Positions 1 to 11,070 of a DNA stretch of 64,000 nucleotides are shown in pieces. This DNA comes from Ampullaceana balthica (taxonomy: Eukaryota > Mollusca > Gastropoda > Lymnaeidae): positions 744,299 to 808,298 of the forward strand of contig CALYLW010000438.1 in assembly GCA_944989445.1 (NCBI GenBank), in the 5' to 3' direction. The position numbers and the translations under genes are program-made. Below the pieces are notes generated by a model. The model was given only the letters and a program-made list of their open reading frames with translations. It ran no database searches and was not told the origin of the DNA. The stretch's first letter is position 1; each line of letters opens with the position of its first letter.

Positions 1-365
1 AGCCCAGTCCCAACTTTATCATTCGATGACCCAGATGGTGTTCAACTAGAAGCTTCAGGACCATTTCTGCGATAAATAGCTAACGGCCTGGGCATCTTGG
101 GAGGGGGAGCGAGAAAGATTTACCAGACTATGCGGAAGTCGAGGTAAAATGAACCAAGGTTGAACTATCAGTCAGACATTGATCACATAGATAAGGACTG
201 AGCACATACTGACATGGAATTACTTGAATAATTTTGAGACAATAAATAATAAAGGCTGTTGAATATGTGGTGGTAGGGAGAAGACGGTTGAAAACGTGTT
301 CGCATAGTGCCCGTCAGAGGTCGAGGATTTGAACTAGTAGTTTCCAATACCTGTAGATTTACACT
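1..365 (+). mobile_element. 3' end of an RNase H-type non-LTR retrotransposon (truncated copy)
   Basis: This stretch matches, diverged but collinear, the 3' end of the larger LINE remnant at 10226-10540. Both begin with AGCCCAGTCCCAACT, share the block around GGTTTACCA-GACTATGC, and carry the GEETVE-like block followed by a TGCCCGTCAGAGG motif. In the better copy the start of this block is the end of an RNase H domain (ADLLAREG-like). No intact reading frame remains. The left end runs off the window. Confidence 0.6.
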
Positions 366-373
366 CAGAGACA

Positions 374-1116
374 CATCTGCAACTCAGCTTTGATAATTTT
401 CCAGTGCGTGCTCAAACTATGGACTGACCACCAGCACAGAGAAGACAGAAGTCTTATACCAGTCGGCCCCAGGCAAATCTTACACTGAGCCTAATATAAT
501 CATCAACGGCAAGAATAATAACGCAGTGAGCCGCTTTACTTACCTTGGCAGCACACTGTCTCAGAATGCCAACATTGATGACGAGGTGAACGTGAGAATC
601 TCCAAGGCCATTGCATCATTTGGCAAATTGCATGTAACAGAAGGGGAATAATCACCCAAACAAAATTAAAAATATACAGAGTTGTAGTGCTCCCCACGCT
701 ACTATATGCATGTGAAACTTGGACCGTATACCAACGCCATGCGAGGTTGCTGAACCACTCTCGCACCAAAAGCCTAAGAAAAATTCTCAATATAAAATGG
801 CAGGGAAAAAAAGTTCCAGACACCGAAATATCAGCCAGGCCAAGACTACTCTGCATCCACACTAGCCTCATGCAGTTCCCATTAAGCTGGGTGGGGCATG
901 TAGTGAGCATCCCTGACCATCGCCTTCCCAAGATGTTCTTCTATGGCGAGCTTACTGAATGACATAGAGCATGCGGAGATCCAATGTAAGCGCTGCAAGG
1001 ATACACTCAAAACTGCTCTAAAGGCCTTTAAAATTGGACATTACTCCTGGGAGGCAGCAGCCAGTAACAGAGCCCCCTGGCACTCTGTGATACCGAAAGG
1101 CGCAGCTGTCTGTGAG
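374..1116 (+). pseudogene. RTE-like LINE reverse transcriptase C-terminal remnant, left part
   Basis: Several frames together read like the C-terminal half of the reverse transcriptase of RTE-like LINEs (often annotated as craniofacial development protein 2-like). Visible blocks in order are STEKTEVLYQ near 435, RFTYLGSTLSQN near 535, VVLPTLLYACETW near 683 and LSWVGHVVSIPDHRLPK near 880. Stops and frameshifts near 410, 650 and 960 show it is dead. The gene is cut at 1116 by a hAT insertion with an 8-bp target duplication and resumes at 4005. The polymerase core with its catalytic aspartates is missing. Confidence 0.75.
1109..1116 (+). repeat. 8-bp hAT target site duplication, left copy
   Basis: TCTGTGAG directly precedes the element and is repeated exactly at 3997-4004 after it. 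Eight bp is the hAT signature. The duplication proves insertion into the RTE-like gene, because joining the two flanks restores its reading. Confidence 0.9.
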
Positions 1117-2037
1117 CAGTGGCGTAGCTAGGGGGGCGGTGGGGGCGGTCCGCCCCGGGCGGCACTCATTAGGGGGTGGCATTTGTGGGCATTTGAAAAA
1201 TACAACCATTTCCGACAACCGCCTTTTTTCTTTTGAAGGGGGAAAACCAAGGTGAAACAAAAATATTTGTAATTTCGAGTCTTAATTAACGGATTCGCAC
1301 AACATTTTTTTGAATACATAGTGGATATTATAACTTAAGCGAAACCGTTCAAAAAATTTTAATCGCTCAAAAAAATTCAATTTTTTTGGAAAACTAATCG
1401 GTATAAGTCACAGATGACTCTTTTATAAGAAAAGTACGCAAAAAATATCATCGCTGGGCCGAATAATATGTGCTTTTAATATCGCCACGACAGTTTTTAC
1501 GTGGAATTTTGACATTCGCAGAATGATGCACGAACACGTACCTAAAGGCATGGTGGTTCAATTATTGTGTTTAAATTGCAAGTAGTAATTTATATTACTG
1601 TTTTAGTTTTTAGAAAATTATTCTTAGGTAAGTTATTAAAAATTAAATTTATTTTGTTTTATTGCATTTTTGTAGCACAAATAATTTTGTGTTTTTTTTT
1701 AAATTAAAATTTAAAATACGGTTATTGATTAAACATGTTACGCCTATCCAATTAAAGTAATGTGTAAATAATTTGAATTTGTCTATTTTATGGAAAATTA
1801 TTAAGATTTATGACAAGAATATGTAAATATTCAAATTTCCTCTGATAATAAACACCACAATAGGCATAATAATTTAGAAAAAGACATACTTTAAAATTTC
1901 AATCGTCTTGGAAATATTGACATCTGAAGAAGTAACTAGGAAATCGAGATCAGATGCTGTAATTTTACTCAATTTAATGTAATCTTTTTCTTTACTATGT
2001 TATCTCAATTTATTGGAACTCATCATTTTTTAAATTA

Positions 2038-2510
2038 ATGCAAAGCCATTGCATGGAACAAAGAGATGTGCTAATACAAAATGCTGTTATATCAGCCAAA
2101 CAATTTGTGAAGAGATGGAAATATCAACTGAACGCCGAGTTCGAAGGAGAAAAACATATGAGTAGGGAAAATTCAGAAGACGTGGTTCTATTTTTAGAAC
2201 AAGAAGTACAACGAGAAATGTTTTTATACATGGATGGAATTATGAAAGAAAATAAAAGAACGCTTTGATGACTTGCATGTCCTTGCAAGAAAATATTCGT
2301 AATACCATGTAACCTACTAAATGAAGCATTTGAACATCAAATAAATTACTTTATTGACATTGATAAAGAACAGTTCAATATGGAAAGAAAAAGGATCCAG
2401 GTTTTTATGGCTGTACTGTACCTACACTACAAGAAGAGGCATTAAGTTAGAAAACCGGAGGGAAAGGCCCCCTTGATCTATTAAAATTTATTCAACAGTA
2501 TAGATCCTCC
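2038..2510 (+). pseudogene. hAT transposase middle fragment
   Basis: A 76-codon frame is followed by decayed sequence. Together they read like the part of hAT transposases before the C-terminal dimerisation domain (LHVLARKY, then an EAFEHQINYFIDIDKEQF-like stretch in another frame). The catalytic aspartates are not recognisable. Assignment depends mainly on its position inside element 1117-3996, upstream of the clear ERSFSKLK block. Confidence 0.45.
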
Positions 2511-2512
2511 AC

Positions 2513-2912
2513 TCTGAGCTAGCCAGATGAAAGAGGACTACAGGCCGCCCTCACCTTCGTTACAACGATGTCTTCAAGAGAGACCTCAAAGCTATTGGCA
2601 TCGACATAAATAGCTGGGAGGAACTCGCTGGGGACAGGTACAGATGGAGACAGGCGTTGACTGCCGGGCTAGAAGCAGGATAAAGAGACATGTGGCAGGT
2701 AGCAGACGTGGACCGCCGAAAGAGGAAAAGGAGAGCAAATCAGCCAGCTACAGGTGCTGCCGTCCAGTGTCAGAAGTGCGGCAAAGGCTGCCATTCGCGA
2801 GTGGGCTTGTACAGCTACAGCAGAAGCTGCAGGGCCATGCGCGAGGATCCCCCAGGAGCACAGAAACTTCCGTCGTCTTACGAGACACAAGGAAGCTAAC
2901 AACAACAACATA
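2513..2912 (+). mobile_element. 5'-truncated LINE 3' end nested in hAT 1
   Basis: One frame from about 2545 to 2660 reads HLRYNDVFKRDLKAIGID and NSWEELAGDRYRWRQAL, the usual tail of an RTE-like LINE ORF. It is followed in another frame by CQKCGKGCHSRVGLYS, a small zinc-finger-like C-terminus. The copy ends in a short AAC repeat (AACAACAACAACA, about 2899-2911), a typical LINE 3' tail. It splits the hAT transposase between about 2510 and 2915, so it arrived after the hAT. Confidence 0.7.
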
Positions 2913-2937
2913 TATTGGAGAATTCTGTACCCAACAT

Positions 2938-3057
2938 TGTAATTTTGCTGTGAATTTTTCAACTATTGCTACCAGTGTCCCTAGTTATGAAAGGAGCTTC
3001 TCAAAACTGAAGTTGATGAAAAAAATATATTCGTTCCACAATGAGCGATTAAAGTAA
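2938..3057 (+). pseudogene. hAT transposase C-terminal dimerisation fragment
   Basis: The frame NFAVNFSTIATSVPSYERSF followed by SKLKLMKKIYS is the conserved hAT C-terminal dimerisation motif (family pattern ERSFSKLKLIKNYLRS). It stops at 3057. It is cut off from the rest of its transposase by the nested LINE fragment. Confidence 0.8.
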
Positions 3058-3534
3058 ACACAATCTTACAATACTGTACATAGTCCACAGAACAAGATAT
3101 TACAGATAATTTTAATTTTGATAGCATAATACACGATTTTTCTATTATGAAAGTTAGGAAAGTAAATGTGTAAATATGATTACATACTAATGTAAACATT
3201 TTCTTTGTTTGTAAAAAAAAATCATTTATTTATAAATAAAAAATAAAAGAATAGTGATTGGTAATGTTTTTTGTGTGTAATTTTGGAATATGTTTTGTCT
3301 CATTGACGAGGGGGGACGACCTGCTACCTCAGTAACTTTCTTGTGGCCTTTATAATAGTATCTTGTATTTTGTAAATTTGTATTTATAGGTATATAATCT
3401 TATGCGGCCTCTTTAATTACTGCTTACATAAATATGGCATGCAATGGTAAACATGTTCCCCACCTTTACTTTGTTTCAATTACAATTGTTTATTCATGTT
3501 ACTTAATTTCTAAAACCATAACATAATCGACTAA

Positions 3535-3937
3535 CTGGCCGTCCACAAATGACGTCACGCGATTTTTGCTGATTTTTCACCCCCTCCCATCTCGTCACAC
3601 GTCGTCACAAAATCTTAGACCCCTTCTTCAATAAGACGTCACAAAGCTTTGACCCCCCCCCCTCCCCCCATAAAAGCCGTATTTTCTGTAAAAATGAGCA
3701 TGTTTCAAATAAAAAATTTGTGATTTAAATATGTTTTTAGTGTAACGCTGCATTCTAATATCGTAACACGCATTTTACATAAGCGTCATTAAATAAAGTG
3801 TCAGCAATCAAATAATGAAAAGGAAATTTTATTTAAAGTTGCGCGTTTTGACGTGACGTCACATTTCTTAAGCACCCCCTCATCACAAATGTGTAATTCC
3901 CCCCCCCAGGTGCGTGACGTCATTTATGGACGGCCCC
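3535..3937 (+). mobile_element. PIF/Harbinger-like MITE with TAA duplication
   Basis: The left end is CTGGCCGTCCACAAATGACG and the right end is CGTCATTTATGGACGGCCCC, inverted with two mismatches at the tip. TAA flanks both sides (3532-3534 and 3938-3940), the TWA duplication typical of PIF/Harbinger elements. No coding capacity; it contains C-rich tracts. Related copies lie near 32996-33396 (reverse), 33397-33512 (end only) and 63110-63223 (end only). Confidence 0.75.
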
Positions 3938-4004
3938 TAAAAAGGGCGGCAAATTGGAGACCTCCCCGGGCGGCTAAAGTTCTAGCTACGCCACTGTCTG
4001 TGAG

Positions 4005-4060
4005 GCTGCCAAGAACAAACGTCAAGCCAGGAAGGACCGTGGACATAACTGCGTCATAAG
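4005..4060 (+). pseudogene. RTE-like LINE remnant, right part after the hAT insertion
   Basis: The reading resumes after the second TCTGTGAG as AAKNKRQARKDRGHN, the normal extreme C-terminus after VCE at 1116. It ends in CATAA-rich repeat sequence. The same family's 3' end at 11070-11400 also reads WEAAARDWSSWH then AAVCEGNRQQAS. Confidence 0.65.
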
Positions 4061-4200
4061 ATGGGTACATCATAAAAATAGCCATCATAACATGAACGTG
4101 TCAATCATTAATCGGATCTGTCATAATATGCTCACATAATAACATGTGCACGTAAATAGATAAGCATATCATGACATCATAACAAGGAAATATAATGCTT
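4061..4200 (+). repeat. Diverged CATCATAACATG satellite patch
   Basis: Irregular copies of a CATCATAACATG-like 16-mer. Other diverged patches of the family lie near 7890-7960, 10990-11070, 11450-11770, 14620-14680, 16640-16790 and 19380-19560; regular arrays are at 14175 and 18394. Confidence 0.7.
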
Positions 4201-5167
4201 ACACGTTTATTACTTAACTCACTATTCTTAACATTGCACTATACTGGCGCTGGTAGTAATCCATGGGACACTGTATCGTGGTTTTTTCTTCATTTGTCAT
4301 CAAGGTGTTGTTTGTTTTTTTACTACGGTAACACAACAATTAAGAGATTATTTAAATGCATTGCACAGTATTGTTTACCGCCTCCGGAGCCAAAACCATG
4401 TCTTCTTCTTTAGTTATTTCCAAAGGTAAAGCATTAAATAATATCGTTTCTTTATAAAATTTATAATCAGTTTTTCGTGCAAGTATACAATTTAAAAAGC
4501 TCACTAATGTCAATAAAAAAACATCTAGGAATAAAAATTGAAAATTCTTCATTTCCATTCAAACATGTACCATTTCATTTCAACATCAGAATCAATAAAT
4601 TTTGCTGATAAATTCATACCAGACCTTCCATGACATGTTAAAGTAAATAATTTCTAAATTGGTGTAGATTAGCGTATTTGAAACATGTCACTTGTAATGT
4701 TTTCATCTTAGTTCACATGGAATCAAATGTTACAATAGCAACAGATGACACTTGCTGATTAGATTTTCATATAAAGAAATAAGATATTGAGTGAATTTTT
4801 ATATGACTGATTGACATCAAAAAGTTGTTGAGTAGATAACTGTGACACATACACTTTGCGTCGATATAACAATGTATGATAGTATCTGAAAATGATAATA
4901 ACAATATACATTAAAAGTTTTTGGGAAAATACCATTTCAGTCCAACATAGTCATAGGTATACATTTCTGAAAGAATAGATTTACATATTTACACTCCTCA
5001 ACCAATATGTAGATCAATGTCAAAGAAAATACAAAAATTTAGGTAGATCTAAGCGTTATTTCCTATTCCTGTTAAAATTGCTTGAAATATTTTGCACACT
5101 TTCTGTGTAAATATATTTGACATTTCCCCCCTCCAATTTCACATTTTTCATTTAATTATCTATAATA

Positions 5168-6189
5168 CATGTTGGGGCATAAGTCGCACACCAAAACATT
5201 TAAAGCAATCCTGATGATAATAAATGGTATTTTATTAAGACTAAGCTTGACTAATGAACTAAGAAACACGTTGTACATGCTGGTACAATCTCAAATGCTC
5301 AAGATACTCGACATTTTTGTTAATTCACAATTCCATTGGATTTTCAAAATTTCCATAAACTTCATCAAGTTTGTCTGTGTTTTCATCTATTTGATAGCAC
5401 CCACGAATTATCTGCTGGCGAAGATGGTCGCCATCTGCAATTCTTGTAGAGTACACTATTTGTTTGGGGTGGACCCAAAAATAAAGATCCATTTGGGTCA
5501 AGTCAGGGGACCTTGGAGCGCATTCTACGGAGTCCTTTCGCCAAATCCAATTTTCGAAATAGCCATTCAGCCAATTTCGCATAATGAGACGGGGCGAGAT
5601 CATACCAAAAACAAAGCGGTTTTACTTCACAGACCCGCTCCAGCCTTGCCATGAGATCATTTTTGTTGTATTTTCAAATACACCTCGCCGGTCACTGTCT
5701 CGTTAAAACAGACCAGTCCCAAAACATGACTCCTCCAAAGTCCGCACCACACTACCACTTTTGGACATGAGTGGTCTTTATTAGGATCCATCCAATGCGG
5801 GTTTTCGCGCGAATAATAACAACAGTTTTGTTTATAAACTTCGCCGTTCACAAAGAAGTCAGCTTCGTCGCTGAACAAAACATCATGGTTCACAAAATTT
5901 GGATTCTGAATCAACTGGTCAATGAGTAATGTAATCATCTGTAGTCGTTGGTCTGGGTCATTTTAGTATTGCTTGTTCACCTGTTGCAGTTTATAGGGAT
6001 GAAAACTTTGATTGCAATTAAATTTGACAGTTATAGTAAATGATACTTAAAAACAATGTTTCATTACTTTATAAAAGAGCGTGTATTTTATACACGAGGA
6101 AAGGAAAATATATTTTACCCCGCTGATTATATATTGTTTCACATCAGACTTCACGTAATTCTTTGGTGCGTGACTTATGGACCACACTG
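5168..6189 (-). mobile_element. Decayed mariner-type transposon
   Basis: Both ends resemble CAGTGTGGTCCATAAGTCAC read inward (left end CATGTTGGGGCATAAGTCGC), are imperfect inverted repeats, and are flanked by TA at 5166-5167 and 6190-6191, the Tc1/mariner target. The interior encodes mariner transposase on the minus strand in at least three frames. At about 1.0 kb it is shorter than a full mariner (usually about 1.3 kb) because the N-terminal DNA-binding part is missing. Confidence 0.85.
5325..6000 (-). pseudogene. Mariner transposase remnant
   Basis: Mariner transposases cut and paste their own element. Read on the minus strand from about 6000, the sequence gives HPYKLQQVNKQY, a stop, then VLFSDEADFFVNGEVYKQNC (second catalytic-domain block) and PKVVVWCGLW. 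After a frameshift near 5660-5600 it gives APRSPDLTQMDLYFWV, the block with the last catalytic aspartate, then the usual C-terminus. The helix-turn-helix N-terminus and first catalytic aspartate region are lost or unrecognisable. Stops and the frameshift make it inactive. Confidence 0.85.
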
Positions 6190-6371
6190 TATATCAGTGT
6201 ATATATGTGAGAGTGTGAAAACAAGGTCTTCATAAGTCAGCTTGTGTTTACGTATGATCAGTTCAGTTTGTATCCACGTCAGAGCTTTTGCTTGCTGCCC
6301 TGTCACGATTTAACTATAGGTGGTTGGCGGCGTTGGTCGATTCTGAGACAGATGTTAACAAGATTAAATAA

Positions 6372-6655
6372 GGGGACGCGGTGGTCGAGTGGCAGCGCAC
6401 TGGACTGTCGTACCGATGGTCACGGGTTCGAATCCGTGTGAAGGCAAGGGTTTGTTCCCGGGGCCTAGGGCGTCCCTGAGTCACCCCGCTCCAAATGGGT
6501 ACCTAACACTACATGTAGTTAGGCGGCTGGGTAATGCGTGGAACCCACAAAGCCGTGGCCTGTGAATGCTGCATCACTTGCCAACAGATCATCTGTCATG
6601 GTCTGTGGACGCAACTATCTTCTGCATAGAAGGAGCGTCTGTATAGATAAGACTA
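6372..6655 (+). mobile_element. tRNA-derived SINE, copy 1 (best preserved head and tail)
   Basis: The head is tRNA-like: GGTGGTCGAGTGGCAGCGCA (box A-like) and GGTTCGAATCC (box B) at 6425-6435. A body follows (GGGCGTCCCTGAGTCACCCC, later TGGGTAATGCGTGGAACCCA). The tail, about 6612-6655, reads GGACGCAACTATCTTCTGCA then TAGAAGGAGCGTCTG and TAGATAAG. This tail matches the 3' end of the CR1-like LINE in this window. Other copies are near 11960-12195 (-), 21853, 44751, 54913 and 63660. Confidence 0.85.
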
Positions 6656-6744
6656 AGACAAATAAGACTTGGATCAAGGTTAGCAAATTGATGAATATGA
6701 TTTAAAACTTATAATAAAATTGTCTCTTTCGATTAGGTATTAAT

Positions 6745-6816
6745 GGCCCGTTGGTCTAGGGGTATGATTTTCGCTTAGGGTGCGAGAGGTCCCGGGTTCA
6801 AATCCCGGACGGGCCC
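6745..6816 (+). tRNA. tRNA-Pro (anticodon AGG)
   Basis: The 72-nt cloverleaf has acceptor stem GGCCCGT paired with ACGGGCC, discriminator C, box A-like GGTCTAGGGGTATGA, anticodon stem TTCGC/GCGAG around loop TTAGGGT (anticodon AGG) and T-arm GGGTTCAAATCCC. The acceptor carries a C-G pair where I remember a U-A pair (GGCUCGU) in other animals' tRNA-Pro. The duplicate at 21544 is identical in the gene body and shares this change. No T-run terminator directly follows; TTTTT starts about 6 nt downstream. Confidence 0.9.
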
Positions 6817-7200
6817 TACATTTTTGCTGTAAAACATTGCAATAAATATAATTAGTTAAACTTTTGTTTTAAAAAGTGAATCTTTTTGTAATTCTAACTT
6901 CCAGTGTTATATATTGTATAAAACCATTACAGCCAGGTGTTGATATTGAACCTGTTTGCTTAAATTACGTTGCTTAATATAGGATAAACGTTATATATAT
7001 AGGTTAAACAATGACAAGTGAAGAAATTTTAAGGTTGTTCACACCTTCTAGTGATTTTTATGAATTAAAAAATGTTCCTAAGAAAGTCTTTGAATTGGTG
7101 ACTTTTTCAAAAGGAAAATAACATCTCTTATTGAAAATAATCTGTGTCAGGAAATAAGTTACACAGGCAGAAATATTGTACTGATTATATAATTTGAATG

Positions 7201-8100
7201 TTTAACAATTACTTTTTGTTAGATTTTTGACTTGCTCATTGTGGTAAGAGACTAGTAGTTATAAACTTGTTCACAAGAACCAGTCGACACATTTGTCATT
7301 TAACACTGGTGGCGATTATTTTACTTATAATTTCAAACACCACACACAAATCTACAACATCATAGCAAAAGTCATAATGAATTAATAGTTGTAACAAACA
7401 ACCGCATTTTGATTTCTTAATTTCGAATAGGTATTTTCTTTAAATAAGGTTACATTTTTTCATATTTTTTAAACCATTGATACTGGTTTTAAAAACACCA
7501 ATGTAGATATTTTGAGTTCTGCCCCATCTGTATTCACATAGGAGTAATCTACTACCAAGCGATACGCTAAATAGTAATTAAAAAATGACGTTGATCTGTA
7601 AGAAATGTTCTGTCATTTACATTCATTATACCAAGAAAAAAATAGATAATAAACATCATAGCAATGTCAAGTCCTAGCACCTGGGAAATTTCCCAAATCG
7701 TGGGAATTTTTTAAAAAGCCAAATTAGGCAAATTTATAGAAATGGGAATTTATGAGGATTTGGCCCTAAATATGGGAATATTTGAGATTGCTTCGCCAAC
7801 AGAATTTAATGCATTTGGGAATTTTTAGTCTAATTTGGGAATTGTTTTACTACTGCCTGTGAAAATTTGGCACCTTGAGTTAACAGCACTGTGATGCATC
7901 ATACCATGGAAACATCAAACAATGAGCACATCATAACATTGACACACCATAGACAAACGAGCAGTTATTTCATACGTCTTACTACATTTAATAGAAAAAT
8001 AGACTTAAAATATTGACAGCGAACCTAGTTTTTTAATAAGTCCTCCACGTCATACTTTATGAAAGCCTTTCTGGTCTTAAAGATTTGGCAAAGGCTCCAT
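7201..8100. other. AT-rich stretch without recognised genes
   Basis: No convincing reading frame. Around 7670-7870 there are repeated TGGGAATTT phrases resembling part of 22560-22690 (AAAGCCAAATT). About 7890-7960 is a diverged CATCATAACATTG satellite patch. Confidence 0.6.
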
Positions 8101-10540
8101 TCTAGTATGAAATATTTGGCAAAGGCTCCAAAAGGGGCCACGAATTTGAGGACACCAGCAGTTCGAAGGGCGTACAAAACGGCAAAGTAGGTATAGATAT
8201 CTGTGAAAACCTCAACCTTATAGATGGAATAAAGGTATGGCGGTTAATCGATGCGCACTCTTTACCGCGGGTAAGGCCAAGTGGGGTAAAGCGTGCAGGA
8301 GTGATGAATAAACAGTTTAAACACTTTGCGCGGTTGAACAAAACGGTCAAAGTGTCTGAAGACAGCCGGACAATAAACCAGATAAGAAAGGATGGGACAA
8401 GAAGAAACATACCTAGAGGTATTCAAGTCCCCTATAAACACTTCACTAATTGCTAAGAGCACTCAATAAGAAAAAGTTCAAAATAAAATTCTCAAGCATC
8501 TGGGAAAGATCTGCAAAATAAATTGTAGGGTTTATCAATAGCACCTAACAATGGGCACGTTGCTGAAGCTGTGCAATTAACCACAAATATCATCAATCCC
8601 AAAGAAAGGAAATCAGACAAAACCGACGCAAGCTGACGGTCAAAATTTCCCTATCGTTGAGTTTGGTGAACGTAGCTTAACATATGTTGAATGCAAGACT
8701 CGTATGGTTCCTAGAAATATCATGGGCATTCCTGTGACTCATGGTAATGTTTAGTAAGAGACGCAAGGCAATTTACCAAGTTATCTGTCTTATCCATAAA
8801 TCCACTCCAGATTTCCATGTGAAAAAAAATTACTGAGTAAGGAATGATGCACAAACTACAAAGTTGGACTTCGTTGCTAATATGCATCGCTGGATCACAT
8901 CGTTCCCAACGGATCCACATGGATGACGCTCTATCCAACGAGGCACGCTTTAAGGACGGAGTCCCCCAGGGATTGGCATTAACCTGCACGTTGTTCCTAA
9001 CATACCGTCATGAAATACAGAGAAATTAGAGATTTCAGAATGCCATGTTTATAAAAGACAGTTATCTAGAGTATCTAGAGTTGCTACAATGCAGAACCGG
9101 CTGCAAAATGATTAGGTTAGGGTAGAGAAACATACCAAATGATGTTGCCTGGTGGTTAAAACGGAGAAAAAAGTCTACAACATTTACACGAATAAATGCT
9201 CTAAGGCATAAGATAGTGTTTGATATCTGCGGGACAAGGTTGAATCGGGATAAAACGCCAACATACTTGGGAGTATGAATGTGCGCCAGGGCCACAGTTA
9301 AACTGACCCTGATAAAGAAACGGGCGAACAGGCGATGCAATATTTGGTACTAACGCAAGATTACTGAGGGCTCTCTATCTGAGAGGAGTCATAGACTACA
9401 ACCTCCCTGTACTGGCCTTTGCGAGCAGTACAGCTATCGAGGGACTGGAAGAACACAAAACCAAGGTTCTTCGTTTTTAAGCAGGGCGTTACGTACTATA
9501 GCCAATGACATAGTAGAAATTAAATGTCAAACGTAGAACCCCTGGCGCAAAGACGGGAAGAGGCAAAAATGACTATGGTGTAGCGATTCCAGCGATAGGA
9601 ACATCGCGAACACAGCTTCCAAATACAAGACAGATGGGTAACGATGACAAGATGCGGTATACGAACCAGGTTAATGGAGAGGATCCACCTGAAATCCAAA
9701 AGAGGACCACATAATTTTTTTCGAATTGCCTAACACACGTTTGACTTAGGCAAACTCGGCATTAACAAAAGCCAGCCCAGTCGAACTACAGCAAGAAGAC
9801 GCTCTGAATACAATAGAGGCTTATGTAGATTGCGTTGTTAAAGCCTTCACAGAAGGTTCGTGTTTCCGGGCGGAAGAAGTGGATACGGCGTACTGATTGA
9901 ATAACCGTACCATGAATCAGATAAGGTCAAGGTATCTGGTCCGTGTCGAGCTGCATCAACCTGCTACGATGCTGATTTCGGTACAATCCACAGGGATTTG
10001 AAAGAAGTGTGCCGACGCCTAGCTATCAGAAATGTCTTTCCCATCGTAATTGTCTTCGCTGAATCTAGGCTATATTTTGAAGCCCTGAGTCGCTCCTTGC
10101 TGGAGACATTGACGATCAGTATCATTTAGGATCATCTTAGCATCTAAGTAAGCCGGCAGTTTATCCCTGGACACAACGTGTTGACGCAGCTTATTAGGGC
10201 CGATTTATTGGCGAGGGAAGGTACAGCCCAGTCCCAACTCGATCGTCAGATGACCCAGCTGGGGTGGTAGTAGCTTTAGGACCGTCTCTGAAGGAAATAG
10301 CTACATCCCTGGGCATCTATTGACACAACAGAAAGGTTTACCAAGACTATGCCGAAGTCGATCAAAAATGAGCCAAGGCTGAACCAACTATCAGATGCGG
10401 TATTGCTTGCATAAGTTTGAGACGATAAATGATATTAGCTACTGAAGACGTGTTGGTTGGGGAGGAGACGGTTGAAATTATGTTTGTTCAATGCCCGTCA
10501 GAGGCCGGGGGGTGGGGGGTTCGGGCAGGTCATTTCCAAA
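8100..10540 (+). mobile_element. Degraded I-like LINE with reverse transcriptase and RNase H
   Basis: This is a long decayed non-LTR retrotransposon, readable only by hopping frames. Blocks in order are FKDGVPQG near 8946-8972 (reverse transcriptase block 4), NRDKTPTYLGV-like near 9240, RGVIDYNLPVLAFASSTAIE near 9385, an RNase H start FTEGSC near 9849 (usual TDGS, so the first catalytic Asp appears changed to Glu), PGHNVLTQLIRADLLAREG near 10167, and a C-terminal GEETVEIMFVQCP near 10455. The YADD block around 9045 is destroyed. A second copy of its 3' end opens the window. Confidence 0.75.
8844..9029 (+). pseudogene. LINE reverse transcriptase fragment (block 4)
   Basis: A 61-codon frame with NEARFKDGVPQGLALTCTLF, the conserved non-LTR reverse transcriptase stretch just before the catalytic YADD. 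The next residues, in another frame, read SECHVYKRQLSRV where YADDLV is expected, so the active site is lost. It belongs to the decayed LINE at 8100-10540. Confidence 0.7.
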
Positions 10541-10700
10541 CTACCTGGCAAATATTGCTTATGGGGGATACCCGCTGGACGAGGCTTGTCTGTGCTATCA
10601 ATGTCATGAAACATTACATAATAGAATAAACTAGCTTGACCCACAAAAGATAATGAAACAATAATCCCGACCCCATTATTACAACAAAAATCAAATTTTC

Positions 10701-10779
10701 GGGCCCGTCCGGGATTTGAACCCGGGACCTCTCGCACCCAAAGCGAGAATCATACCTCTAGACTCTAGACCAACGAGCC
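10701..10779 (-). tRNA. tRNA-Pro (anticodon UGG), probably a pseudogene
   Basis: Read on the minus strand it has GGCTCGT/ACGGGCC (one G-U pair), loop TTTGGGT giving anticodon UGG, an intact T-arm and discriminator C. A 7-bp duplication (TCTAGAC twice on the plus strand, about 10757-10770) enlarges the D arm to give 79 nt instead of 72. That probably breaks box A spacing and D-arm folding. The intact relative is at 13816-13887. Confidence 0.8.
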
Positions 10780-11070
10780 GTTATGTACTACAATTTAATA
10801 AAACTTTTGAAGAAAATAAATTATATAACGTAAGGAAATATTTCAGACCAATTTGCCGTCTTGGGTTAATCCAGTTTACAGCTGTCGATCTCTGCGCCAT
10901 CTGTGGAGGCAATGGTTTAGCTCCACCCCCCCCCCACACACACATTTTTTTCCTCTCACTACCCTGACGTCATAGTTAAAAATGAAACTTGGGTGCAAAT
11001 GGCACATCATAACTTTGGAATATCATAAAATTAGTATATCATAACATGGGAACACAACATACCATAACCG
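10780..11070. other. Unrecognised AT-rich sequence with C-rich and CATCATAA patches
   Basis: Holds a CCACCCCCCCCCCACACACAC tract near 10922-10942, then diverged CATCATAAC repeats to 11070. No supported gene. Confidence 0.5.

Larger units (their letters stand above)
1117..3996 (+). mobile_element. hAT DNA transposon 1 with decayed transposase and nested insertions
   Basis: The ends are inverted repeats, CAGTGGCGTAGCTAG on the left and CTAGCTACGCCACTG on the right, flanked by exact 8-bp duplications. Inside are transposase remnants: a 76-codon frame at 2038-2268, a decayed continuation to about 2510 (RFDDLHVLARKYS-like), and the hAT C-terminal dimerisation block with SYERSFSKLKLMKKIYS near 2985-3035. 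A LINE 3' fragment (about 2513-2912) and a PIF/Harbinger-like MITE (3535-3937) are inserted within it. It is non-functional. The rest is AT-rich and holds no recognised coding sequence. Confidence 0.9.
4330..7200 (+). repeat. Segmental duplication copy 1 (with tRNA-Pro)
   Basis: This tract is collinear, with moderate divergence, with about 20070-21840. Shared landmarks are ACAGTATTGTT near 4368 and 20089, TTCTGTGTAAAT near 5101, CAGAGCTTTTG then TGCTGCCCTGT near 6280, AACAAGATTAAATA near 6357, the whole tRNA-Pro, and sequence to about 7190. A mariner (5168-6189) and a SINE (6372-6655) are present only in this copy, so both arrived after the duplication. About 4200-5160 and 6817-7200 hold no recognised gene. 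Confidence 0.7.

Noticed and set aside
5169..5654. 161-codon plus-strand frame
   Set aside because: It lies antisense to clear mariner transposase blocks, so it is a shadow.
8102..8410. 102-codon minus-strand frame
   Set aside because: It lies antisense to the decayed LINE at 8100-10540, with no motif of its own.
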